Shown here piece after piece: positions 1-8,168 of a stretch of DNA of 15,895 bases (position 1 is its first letter; each line of letters opens with the position of its first letter). This DNA is from Fibrobacter sp. (lineage in GTDB: Bacteria; Fibrobacterota; Fibrobacteria; Fibrobacterales; Fibrobacteraceae), in assembly GCA_012841225.1 (NCBI GenBank), contig DUVD01000083.1, positions 1 to 15,895 on the forward strand, given 5' to 3'. The notes under the pieces were generated by a model, which saw only the letters and a program-made list of their open reading frames with translations, was not told the origin of the DNA and made no database searches. A program made the position numbers and the translations under genes.

Positions 1-492
1 GAAGCCTCTTTTTTAATTGCAAGAGAAGATTCTTATGCGATTTTATGTGAAAGTTTGACTGGGCCATTTCAATGTGGTGAAACACCTTATGTCTCTTTAA
101 CGGCGAGTACGGGCGGCATTAGTGTTGTTTTTGACGATACTAGAGCGGAACTCACGGGCATTACCTTTAAAGCGGGTAGCGCAGAACTAGTGGAATCCTC
201 TTTAAAAACCCTGAATGCGGCGATTAAAGGCCTAAAAATGAACCCAAAAGTCAAAATTGAAATTGGAGGGCATACTAGTTCAGAAGGTGGCGATGAATTA
301 AATCAAAAGCTTTCCGAAGATAGAGCTCAGAGTGTGCGTAACTATATGATATCCAAAGGGATAGACTCAAGAAGATTAATCGCTGTGGGCTATGGTTTTT
401 CGGTGCCTAAGGCTTCTAATGATACCGAAGCTGGCCGAATGCAAAACAGACGAATTGAGCTTTCTACCATAGAAGAACCTGCCGCGCCTTAA
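1..492 (+). CDS. OmpA-family C-terminal domain protein (5' end outside window)
   Basis: The reading frame is open from base 1 to the TAA at 490-492, so this is the last 163 codons of a longer gene. A TTG at 55 could be read as a start, but nothing supports it. From about base 160 onward the product is an OmpA-like peptidoglycan-binding domain: a strand around ITFKAGSAEL, then GHTSSEG, the N..LS..RA helix, the GYG turn and the closing GR..NRRIEL. Such domains anchor outer-membrane proteins or lipoproteins non-covalently to peptidoglycan in the periplasm. The Asn and the LS..RA Arg are kept, but the usual Asp of the HTD motif, which contacts diaminopimelate, is Ser (277-279). The short tail ends in EEPAAP. 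The N-terminal part (beta-barrel, lipoprotein or other module) cannot be seen, so the protein type beyond 'OmpA-family' is unknown. Confidence 0.9.
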   Translation, partial: EASFLIAREDSYAILCESLTGPFQCGETPYVSLTASTGGISVVFDDTRAELTGITFKAGSAELVESSLKTLNAAIKGLKMNPKVKIEIGGHTSSEGGDELNQKLSEDRAQSVRNYMISKGIDSRRLIAVGYGFSVPKASNDTEAGRMQNRRIELSTIEEPAAP

Positions 493-595
493 AGTAAAAA
501 GTCAATTTTGCTAAAGGTTTTTAATAACGCTTTATTTCCTAAGGCTTTTTTCTATCTTTGGATTGAAATTTTGCATCCTTTTCAAAGGGCTCTTC

Positions 596-3500
596 ATGAT
601 AATTCTTCGCGGTTCTTCTGCTCTTTCTGACTTTAGACTTCAAAAATTGCTTCAGGACTTTACTAAGGCCGGGCTTTTAGTCAAAGGCGTTTATGCCGAA
701 TTTGCCCATATAGTCAAAGTTTCAAGGCCCCTTAGCCCTCAAGAATCTGAAACCTTAAGTAAAACTTTACAATACGGCCCTACCCGCGAGGCGCATACTC
801 CTGTAGGCACTCTTTTTGTGGTTTCTCCTCGTCCAGGAACCATTAGCCCCTGGAGTTCTAAGGCAACGGATATCGCCCACATTTGTGGGTTGACTCCTAT
901 TTTACGAATAGAAAGGGTTGTTTCTTATTATGTTGATTTTGCGGAAACTCCCACTACCGAAGCAAAAAAACAAGTTGTTGCTAAAATTCACGATCGTATG
1001 ACTCAAAAGGTGTTTTCTCGTATTGAAGACCTAGGCGTTTTGTTTAGCAACGACGCTCCAAAGCCTTATTCTTCAGTGCCTATCTTAACTGAAGGGCGTG
1101 AAGCCTTAGTTCGAGCCGATCAAGAACTCGGTTTAGCCTTAGCAGAAGATGAAATTGATTATTTAGTAGAGAATTTTAAGGCCTTAAAACGCAATCCCAC
1201 CGATGTGGAATTAATGATGTTTGCGCAAGCGAACTCGGAGCATTGTCGTCATAAAGTCTTTGGCGCCGAGTGGACCATCGATGGCGAGAAAAAAGACAAG
1301 TCGCTTTTTCAGATGATTAAGAATACGTATGCGCAGCACCATACTAATATTTTGTCTGCGTACAAAGACAATGCTGCTGTAATGGCTGGCTATGACGCGA
1401 GACGTTTTTATGCGAACGCCAAAACAAATAAGTACGATTGGCACCAGGAGCCAGTTCATATTTTAATTAAAGTAGAAACGCACAACCACCCAACAGCTAT
1501 CTCTCCGTTCCCTGGAGCGGCTACGGGTTCTGGCGGAGAAATTCGCGACGAAGGGGCTACGGGTCGTGGTTCTAAGCCAAAAGCGGGCTTGACCGGGTTT
1601 AGTGTTTCCAACCTAAAAATTCCAGGTGCAGAGCAGCCTTGGGAACGTGATTTTGGAAAACCATCTCGAATTGCAAGTGCTTTGGATATTATGATCGAAG
1701 GCCCGCTGGGTGGCGCTGCATTTAATAATGAATTTGGGCGTCCTAATATTTTAGGCTATTTTCGCACATTCGAAGCCGAAGTCCCTGCCGAAAAGGGTAC
1801 AGAAGTGCGCGGCTACCATAAGCCCATTATGCTTGCTGGTGGCCTTGGTAATATTAAAGAAGAGCATGTCGCTAAAGGCCGCATTAACCCTAAAGATCAT
1901 CTTATTGTTTTGGGTGGTCCTGCTATGTTGATTGGACTTGGCGGTGGTGCGGCGAGCTCAATTGCGAGCGGTACCGGTAACGAAGATCTCGACTTTGCGA
2001 GCGTTCAACGCGAAAATCCAGAAATGCAGCGACGTTGTCAAGAAGTGATTGACTCTTGTTGGGCTATGGGCGAAAACAACCCTATTTCTTTTATTCACGA
2101 TGTTGGTGCTGGTGGTTTATCGAATGCACTTCCTGAATTGGTGAACGATGGTGGCTTAGGTGGTCGTTTTGAATTGCGTAAAATTCCAAATGACGAACCA
2201 GGAATGAGCCCGCTCGAAATTTGGAGTAATGAGTCGCAAGAACGTTATGTGATGGCTGTTCCTATGGATCGCTTAGCAGAGTTTGACTCTATTTGTAAGC
2301 GTGAGCGCTGCCCTTATGCGGTAGTAGGTGAGGCTGTGCCTGAACCTCAATTGACTTTGACCGATTCTCATTTTGGAAACACGCCAATCGACATGCCATT
2401 AGAGGTGCTTTTAGGAAAACCTCCTCGCATGACCCGCACCGAATTCAGCCAAAAACGCCCACTCACTAACGAGATTTTTCCTGATGGTGTTTCTATTGCA
2501 GACGTTGCTCATCGCGTTTTAGCAAACCCTTCTGTAGCGGATAAAACCTTCTTGATTTCTATTGGTGACCGCTCTGTGACCGGCATGATTTGCAGGGATC
2601 AAATGGTTGGCCCTTGGCAAGTACCGGTGGCCGATTGTGCAGTAACGTCACAAACGCTTGATTCTTATACAGGCGAAGCCATGAGTATAGGGGAACGCTC
2701 TCCTATTGCCTTGATTTCTCCGGCGGCAAGTGCTCGCATGGCGGTGGCTGAGTCTTTAACCAACCTTGCCGCAGCTTATGTGCCAGACATGGGGCGCGTT
2801 AATTTGTCTGCGAACTGGATGGCTACGCCTAACTATGAAGGTGATGGTGCTGATCTTTACGAGGCAGTGCACGCTATAGGCATGGAGCTTTGTCCAACTT
2901 TGGGAATAACGATTCCTGTTGGTAAAGATTCAATGAGCATGAGCACTGTTTGGAACGACGAGAAAGGAGAGCATCGAGTAACAGCTCCAATTTCTCTTGT
3001 CATTTCGGCTTTTGCCCCTTGCGCCGACGTGCGTAAAACATTAACTCCACAGCTAATTAAAACGGAATCAAGGCTCTTTTTGATTGACTTAGCCCGTGGT
3101 AAAAACAGAATGGGCGCTTCTATTGCCGCTCAAGTTTATATGAAAACTGGCTCCAAAGCCCCCGATGTCGATAGTCCTCATGAGCTCCGCGCTTTCTTTG
3201 AAACTATTCAAACACTAAATGCAGAAGGACGTTTGCTCGCTTATCACGACAGGTCTGACGGTGGTCTTTACACGACTGCTCTCGAAATGGCTTTTGCTGG
3301 GCACACTGGAGTGAGTTTGGCTCTAACTGGTCTTTTAGGTGAACCTCTTGATGTTTTATTTAATGAAGAACTAGGTGCTGTAATCCAGGTGGCTTTAAAC
3401 CAAGTGGACGCAGTTCGCGCAGCTTTTACTAAAGCAGGCTTAGGGGATATGCTGTTTGATATAGGCACGCTCAACGATTCGTATCGCTTAGAAATAGGTG

Positions 3501-4456
3501 AGTATAGCGAAGATTTATCCGCCCTTCGCGCTATTTGGAGTGATACCACTCGACGCATTGCCGCTCTTCGCGATAACCCAGAATGTGCTGAAAGTGAATA
3601 TCAATTAAAACTTGAAAAAGACGACCCAGGTATTAGCCCTAAAGTGCTCTTTAATGTTAAGATGAATGCCGATTATGATAGTCGCCCTAAGATGGCTATT
3701 TTGCGCGAGCAAGGTGTTAATGGCGAAATAGAAATGGCAGCCGCTTTTGATAAGGCGGGCTTTGATTCCATTGACGTTCACATGACAGACATTCTTGAAG
3801 GTCGCGTTTCACTTCGCGATTTTAAAGGGCTTGCTGCTTGTGGTGGCTTTAGTTATGGTGATGTTTTGGGCGCTGGTGAAGGCTGGGCCAAGAGCATCCT
3901 TTTTAACCCCAAAGCGCGCAGCGAATTTGAGTCCTTTTTCCATCGCCCCGAGACTTTTACTTTAGGCGTTTGCAATGGTTGTCAAATGGTTTCTAACCTA
4001 AAAGACCTGATTCCAGGTGCTGCTCATTGGCCTCGTTTTGTACAAAATGCTTCTGAGCGTTTTGAGGCTCGCTTTGCTTCTGTCAAAATAGAGAGTACAC
4101 CAGCAGTGCTTTTACGCGGTATGGAAGGAAGCATTCTTCCTATAACTCTTGCCCATGGCGAAGGTCGGGCCGAATTTAGCGGTTCCGCTACTGCTGAAAA
4201 ATGCCTCGAGACAGGCCTAGTAAGCTTGCGTTACGTCGATAACCATCACGTTTATACAGAACGTTATCCGCTTAACCCTAACGGCTCTCCTTTGGGCATT
4301 AACGGCTTAACTACAACAGATGGCAGGGCTCTTATTATGATGCCGCACCCAGAACGCGCTTTCCGCACTTGTCAAAACAGTTGGCACCCGGCTGATTGGG
4401 CTGAGGACGGGCCTTGGTTGCGTTTATTCCAAAATGCACGTTTATTTGTTAAATAA
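596..4456 (+). CDS. purL: Phosphoribosylformylglycinamidine synthase, large single-chain form
   Basis: Cytoplasmic enzyme of de novo purine synthesis: it converts FGAR, ATP and glutamine to FGAM. At 1286 residues it is the long form with synthase and glutaminase in one chain, so no separate PurS/PurQ is needed. Visible along the chain are an N-terminal domain with the PRPGTISPWSSKATDIA block, the synthase motif VETHNHPTAI with His296, the GGGAASS block, GKDSMSM, HDRSDGG, and a C-terminal class I glutamine amidotransferase domain. That domain has nucleophile Cys1126 in GVCNGCQ and His1251/Glu1253 in PHPER. The ATG at 596 is chosen because MIILRGSSALS matches the family N-terminus and an AAAGGG Shine-Dalgarno lies at 584-589; a TTG 33 bases upstream is unlikely. 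It is separated by about 100 bp from the gene before and 83 bp from the gene after, so it may be transcribed alone. I saw no purine riboswitch in the leader. Confidence 0.98.
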   Translation: MIILRGSSALSDFRLQKLLQDFTKAGLLVKGVYAEFAHIVKVSRPLSPQESETLSKTLQYGPTREAHTPVGTLFVVSPRPGTISPWSSKATDIAHICGLTPILRIERVVSYYVDFAETPTTEAKKQVVAKIHDRMTQKVFSRIEDLGVLFSNDAPKPYSSVPILTEGREALVRADQELGLALAEDEIDYLVENFKALKRNPTDVELMMFAQANSEHCRHKVFGAEWTIDGEKKDKSLFQMIKNTYAQHHTNILSAYKDNAAVMAGYDARRFYANAKTNKYDWHQEPVHILIKVETHNHPTAISPFPGAATGSGGEIRDEGATGRGSKPKAGLTGFSVSNLKIPGAEQPWERDFGKPSRIASALDIMIEGPLGGAAFNNEFGRPNILGYFRTFEAEVPAEKGTEVRGYHKPIMLAGGLGNIKEEHVAKGRINPKDHLIVLGGPAMLIGLGGGAASSIASGTGNEDLDFASVQRENPEMQRRCQEVIDSCWAMGENNPISFIHDVGAGGLSNALPELVNDGGLGGRFELRKIPNDEPGMSPLEIWSNESQERYVMAVPMDRLAEFDSICKRERCPYAVVGEAVPEPQLTLTDSHFGNTPIDMPLEVLLGKPPRMTRTEFSQKRPLTNEIFPDGVSIADVAHRVLANPSVADKTFLISIGDRSVTGMICRDQMVGPWQVPVADCAVTSQTLDSYTGEAMSIGERSPIALISPAASARMAVAESLTNLAAAYVPDMGRVNLSANWMATPNYEGDGADLYEAVHAIGMELCPTLGITIPVGKDSMSMSTVWNDEKGEHRVTAPISLVISAFAPCADVRKTLTPQLIKTESRLFLIDLARGKNRMGASIAAQVYMKTGSKAPDVDSPHELRAFFETIQTLNAEGRLLAYHDRSDGGLYTTALEMAFAGHTGVSLALTGLLGEPLDVLFNEELGAVIQVALNQVDAVRAAFTKAGLGDMLFDIGTLNDSYRLEIGEYSEDLSALRAIWSDTTRRIAALRDNPECAESEYQLKLEKDDPGISPKVLFNVKMNADYDSRPKMAILREQGVNGEIEMAAAFDKAGFDSIDVHMTDILEGRVSLRDFKGLAACGGFSYGDVLGAGEGWAKSILFNPKARSEFESFFHRPETFTLGVCNGCQMVSNLKDLIPGAAHWPRFVQNASERFEARFASVKIESTPAVLLRGMEGSILPITLAHGEGRAEFSGSATAEKCLETGLVSLRYVDNHHVYTERYPLNPNGSPLGINGLTTTDGRALIMMPHPERAFRTCQNSWHPADWAEDGPWLRLFQNARLFVK

Positions 4457-4539
4457 CTGTGGAAACATGGTTTTTTACAAGGCCTGGTAAAGGATATTTT
4501 TCTATATTTTGCGTATAAACTTTTAAATAAGGGAACCAT

Positions 4540-5553
4540 ATGCGTTTATCTTCTTTTGTGCGTCAGACATTCTTTTTAGTTCTATTCGCGTCCGTTTTGT
4601 CTTCGGCGCAGTTAATGAGCGGCAAGAACCTAGACGTTATTCGCGTTGAAAAAACGGGTATCTCTCAAGGAAAAATAGACAGTCTTGCTAAAATGCTCGG
4701 TGAACAACAAGCTCAAGGTCGTCAAATTCCTCCAGAAGCTATGAAGCAATTGCGTTGGGCTGTTATCGATAATTTAGTCGGTCAAGAGCTATTAAAATTC
4801 GAAATAAAAAAACAAGGCATCAAAGTACCTGCTTCCAAAGTTGATAGTTTAATCAAACTCTTTAAGTCGCAGTTTCCTAGCGAAGACGTCTTTCAAAAAG
4901 AGTTAAAAAAGACAGGCGCCACTGTTGCTCAGTTTAAAGAAAAAATTGAACAACAACTTCAAAGTGAAATGATTTTAGAGAAAAAAGTGCCTTATCCTAA
5001 AGACCCTACAGAAAAAGAACGCCAAGCATATTGGGAACTAAACAAGAAAAAAGTACCTGTTAACGATACTATTAGCGGTGCTCAGATTATTCTTTATACA
5101 AAGAAAGGCGAGAGTGCTCAACAGCTCGCCGATAAAAAAGAATTGTTAAAAGGCCTTGCCGCTCAAGTTCGTATGCAAAAAGCGACATTTGCCAACTTGG
5201 CAGCTCAGTATAGTGACGACACTAACGCTCGCAAAACGGGTGGTGTTATGAGTCGATTTGTGGCTAAATCACAAGGGGCTGCCTTTGTAAAAGCCGTCGC
5301 CAAAATGAAAGTGGGCGATATTTCTGATGCTTTTGTTACAAATGAAGGTGTTGCTATTTTTATGCTCACCGAAAAGAATGACGGTAACTTTGATAGCTAC
5401 AAACATCAAATCGATTATATCCTTCGAGCTACTGCAGAGCAAGAACGCCAGCTTTCAATTAAGGCTTACCTCGATTCACTTGGTAAAATATATAAGGTAC
5501 AGTACTTGAATAAAGACTACACCCCACCTGAAGCCATTGGAGCGACTAAATAA
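4540..5553 (+). CDS. Secreted SurA/parvulin-like periplasmic foldase
   Basis: A 337-residue exported protein. Residues 1-23 form a signal peptide: basic start, hydrophobic core FFLVLFASVL, likely cleavage after SSA. Residues about 45-175 resemble the helical SurA/PrsA N-terminal chaperone domain, including an IPPEAMKQL segment and a charged helical hairpin. Residues about 178-278 resemble a parvulin (PpiC) prolyl isomerase domain, with F..LA..YSDD, a GG.MSRF turn, F.KAV..MKVGDIS and the closing strand. Both usual active-site histidines are absent: the first-strand position is Gln182 (AQIIL rather than HIL) and the last-strand position is Ala272. It may therefore act mainly as a chaperone for outer-membrane proteins; that is inference. 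The start has AAGGGA at 4529-4534 as Shine-Dalgarno. It looks like the first gene of the operon and its TAA overlaps the prfB ATG by one base. Confidence 0.85.
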   Translation: MRLSSFVRQTFFLVLFASVLSSAQLMSGKNLDVIRVEKTGISQGKIDSLAKMLGEQQAQGRQIPPEAMKQLRWAVIDNLVGQELLKFEIKKQGIKVPASKVDSLIKLFKSQFPSEDVFQKELKKTGATVAQFKEKIEQQLQSEMILEKKVPYPKDPTEKERQAYWELNKKKVPVNDTISGAQIILYTKKGESAQQLADKKELLKGLAAQVRMQKATFANLAAQYSDDTNARKTGGVMSRFVAKSQGAAFVKAVAKMKVGDISDAFVTNEGVAIFMLTEKNDGNFDSYKHQIDYILRATAEQERQLSIKAYLDSLGKIYKVQYLNKDYTPPEAIGATK

Positions 5554-6660
5554 TGATTCAAACGACCCACAATGGCCTTTTGGATTTGCGCGTTCGTCTA
5601 GATAAACTCTGGGGGTTTCTTTGACTTGGAATCCAAGAAAGAAGAACTAGCCGTTTTAGAAAGGCAATCTGGCGATTCAGAACTTTGGAATAATCAAGAA
5701 AAGGCGCAAGCGCTGATGAAGCAAATCGGAGCTTTGCGCGACATTCTTGGCCTTTGGGAAGAGGCTTCTGTAGCCTGCAATGATCTTGCGGAATTTTATG
5801 AAATGGCAAAAGCCGAGGGCACCGAAGACTTATCTGAAAGCATTTCAAAAGATGTTTTAGCCTTGAGTCAAACGGTTTCTGAAATGGAAGTGCGCAAAAT
5901 GCTCGACGGTCCAGATGACGCTTGTCCTGCTTTGCTTTCCATTCATCCAGGGGCAGGAGGCACCGAATCACAAGATTGGGCTTTAATGCTTTACCGAATG
6001 TACCTACGCTTTTTGGAACGGGAAAACTTTGATTTTCGAGTAATGGATGTCCAAGATGGCGATGATGCCGGTTTAAAAAGTGCGACCATAGAAATTAGTT
6101 CTGAGTATGCTTACGGGCTTCTTCGGTCCGAAATCGGCGTACACCGCTTGGTCCGCATTAGCCCTTTCGACTCCAATGCGCGCCGTCACACTAGCTTTAC
6201 TGCCGTTTATATTTATCCCGTTCACGAAAACATTGATTTTGAATTGAATATGGATGACGTACGCGTCGACACCTACCGAGCTTCTGGGTCCGGTGGGCAG
6301 CACATTAACAAAACGGATTCTGCTGTTCGTATGACTCATACTCCCACTGGGATTGTGTCGAGTTGCCAGTCGGAGCGTTCTCAAATACAAAACCGTGAGA
6401 CCGCTTTTAAAATGCTCAAGACGATGGTCGCTGAGCACTACCGTCAAGAAGAAGAAGCGAAACGCGCCGACCGAATGTGCTCCAAGAAAAAAGTAGAGTG
6501 GGGTTCTCAAATTCGAAGCTATGTTTTGCATCCTTACCAAATGGTCAAGGATCTCCGAACCGGAGAAGAAACTTCCGACACCACGGGCGTGCTTGATGGA
6601 AAGCTTAAACCCTTTATTAATGCATACCTTCTTTCTACAAGTGAAGAAGGCCAACCTTAG
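5553..6660 (+). CDS. prfB: Peptide chain release factor 2, made by programmed +1 frameshifting
   Basis: RF2 recognises UGA and UAA in the ribosomal A site and triggers peptide release. The gene is in two frames. Codons from ATG 5553 run 23 triplets to CTT (5619-5621) followed by in-frame TGA (5622-5624); skipping T5622 continues at GAC 5623 to the TAG at 6658-6660. The joined product is 368 residues, the normal RF2 length, and the 23-residue leader (MIQTTHNGLLDLRVRLDKLW) aligns with the start of E. coli RF2. The recognition tripeptide SPF is at 203-205 and the catalytic GGQ is at 247-249. A TTG at 5626 could be mistaken for the start, but it would drop the conserved N-terminal helix. The ATG overlaps the foldase stop (TAATG), with GGAG at 5539-5542 as ribosome binding site. 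lysS follows 10 bp later, the same order as in E. coli. Confidence 0.97.
5611..5625 (+). promoter_or_regulatory. prfB +1 programmed frameshift site
   Basis: The elements of the classic RF2 autoregulatory cassette are present: an internal Shine-Dalgarno-like GGGGG (5611-5615), a 3-nt spacer TTT, the slippery codon CTT (5619-5621), the stop TGA (5622-5624) and a following C (5625), a weak termination context. Spacing between the G-run and CTT matches the E. coli site. When RF2 is scarce, UGA is read slowly, the ribosome slips from CUU to UUU in +1, and full-length RF2 is made. The sequence is seen directly; the mechanism is known from the family. Confidence 0.95.
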
Positions 6661-6670
6661 AAGAATAATT

Positions 6671-8164
6671 ATGTTAGATAAAAACGATCAGGTCATTGCT
6701 CGACTAGGCAAATTAGATAAACTCCGCGAAATGGGACTTGAGCCATACCCACATCAGTTTAAGCGCACGCATCATTCTCAAGAACTGAAAGACAATAAAG
6801 AAGCCCTTTTAAAAACAGAAGAATCAATTTCGTTTGCTGGCCGCGTCGTTCGATTTAATCGTAAAGGGAAGATGTGTTTTATGCATCTTAAAGATCGGTA
6901 TGGTCGTTTACAAGTTGTTGCTGCAGCGAATATACTAGAAGACAATTACGATGTCGTTAGGCTAATCGACCTTGGCGATTTTATTGGCGTTGAAGGCCAA
7001 ATGATGGAAACACAGAGCGGCGAGTATTCTGTAAAAGCAACAAAAGTTATGATGCTCTCTAAAGCAGTTCGTCCACTTCCAATACCTAAAGAAATTATCG
7101 ACGAAGATGGCAACAAAACGGTATTTCACGAATTTAAAGATGTCGATACTCGTTACCGCCAGCGTTACACTGATATGGCATTAAACGATGATGTACGAGA
7201 TGTCTTTATTAAAAGATCAAAGATCATGCAGTCGATTCGCGAGTACTTGATTGAAAAAAACTTTATAGAAGTCGAAACGCCTACTCTACAGCCTATTTAT
7301 GGTGGTGCTAATGCGCGTCCTTTTACCACGCATCATAACGCTGCCGACATGACGCTTTTTTTACGTGTCGCTCCAGAATTATATTTGAAGCGTTGTATTG
7401 TGGGCGGCATGGAAAAAGTTTTTGAATTCAGTAAAAATTTTAGAAATGAAGGAATGGACCGCACTCATAGTCCAGAATTTACAGGTCTTGAGTTTTACGA
7501 AGCCTATGCCGATTACAACGACATGATGGTTCATTTTGAAAATATTTATGAGCGCGCTTGTATTGCGGCAAACGGTACCACTAAAGTCAATTATCAAGAT
7601 AAAGAAATAGATTTCAAAGTACCGTGGCCTCGTTTAACCATGGTTGAGGCTATTGAAAAGTATAGTGGTTTAAAAGTGGAGTCGATGACGGACGAAGCCA
7701 TTGCCGAGGAACTGGCTCAACGAGGTGTTAAGCTAGATGGTATATGGAGTCGTGGTCGTGCGATTCTTGAATTATTTGAGTGCACTGCTGAGGCACACCT
7801 TATTCAACCAGTTATTATTAAAGACATGCCAAAAGAGAGCACGCCTCTTTGCAAAACTCACCGAATAGATCCCGATTTAATCGAGCAATTTGAGCCTTAT
7901 GCAAACGGTTGGGAACTTGGCAATGCATACACAGAATTAAATGATCCTTTGCGCCAACGCGCTCTTTTAGAAGAGCAAGAAACGCGTGGCCGTGGTGGTG
8001 AAGATGAAACTCACCCCATGGATGAAAGCTTTTTACACGCCCTAGAATCGGGGCTTCCTCCTACTGGTGGTGTTGGCTTTGGCATCGATCGAATGATTAT
8101 GCTACTTACCAATCAACAGACCATTCGCGACGTGCAATTGTTTCCACTGATGAAACCGGAATAA
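6671..8164 (+). CDS. lysS: Lysyl-tRNA synthetase, class II
   Basis: Charges tRNA-Lys with lysine in the cytoplasm. The 497-residue length fits bacterial class II LysRS. An N-terminal OB-fold anticodon-binding domain spans roughly residues 55-150 (FAGRVVRFNRKGKMCFMHLKD). The catalytic core has motif 2 around residues 253-275 (FRNEG, with Arg258 and Glu260, then HSPEFT) and motif 3 at 466-480 (GVGFGIDR, ending in Arg474). The usual Asn of HNPEFT is Ser here, a mild change. The ATG at 6671 is chosen because MLDKNDQVIARLGKLDKLREMG is a typical LysRS start; an upstream in-frame ATG at 6521 lies inside prfB and would add 50 unrelated residues. The ribosome binding site is weak (AGAAGAA just after the prfB stop), which suggests coupling to prfB translation. 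Confidence 0.97.
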   Translation: MLDKNDQVIARLGKLDKLREMGLEPYPHQFKRTHHSQELKDNKEALLKTEESISFAGRVVRFNRKGKMCFMHLKDRYGRLQVVAAANILEDNYDVVRLIDLGDFIGVEGQMMETQSGEYSVKATKVMMLSKAVRPLPIPKEIIDEDGNKTVFHEFKDVDTRYRQRYTDMALNDDVRDVFIKRSKIMQSIREYLIEKNFIEVETPTLQPIYGGANARPFTTHHNAADMTLFLRVAPELYLKRCIVGGMEKVFEFSKNFRNEGMDRTHSPEFTGLEFYEAYADYNDMMVHFENIYERACIAANGTTKVNYQDKEIDFKVPWPRLTMVEAIEKYSGLKVESMTDEAIAEELAQRGVKLDGIWSRGRAILELFECTAEAHLIQPVIIKDMPKESTPLCKTHRIDPDLIEQFEPYANGWELGNAYTELNDPLRQRALLEEQETRGRGGEDETHPMDESFLHALESGLPPTGGVGFGIDRMIMLLTNQQTIRDVQLFPLMKPE

Positions 8165-8168
8165 CATT

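Noticed and set aside
563..595. Upstream TTG extension of PurL by 11 residues
   Set aside because: The family N-terminus aligns with the ATG at 596, which also has an AAAGGG ribosome binding site; the extension overlaps that site.
493..595. Purine riboswitch or terminator in the purL leader
   Set aside because: No paired stems or conserved riboswitch core could be made out; the stretch is simply AT-rich.
4514..4519. TATAAA as -10 box for the foldase-adk operon
   Set aside because: No acceptable -35 hexamer lies 16-18 bases upstream, so the operon promoter could not be assigned. The 83-bp gap also lacks a convincing terminator for purL.
5558..5971. 137-codon minus-strand open frame
   Set aside because: It is a shadow of the prfB 5' half with low-complexity, basic translation and no recognisable motif.
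6073..6654. 193-codon minus-strand open frame
   Set aside because: It lies wholly opposite prfB, whose protein is well conserved, and its product shows no recognisable domain.
6521..6670. 50-residue N-terminal extension of LysRS
   Set aside because: It is the prfB 3' end read in another frame; homology begins at the ATG at 6671.
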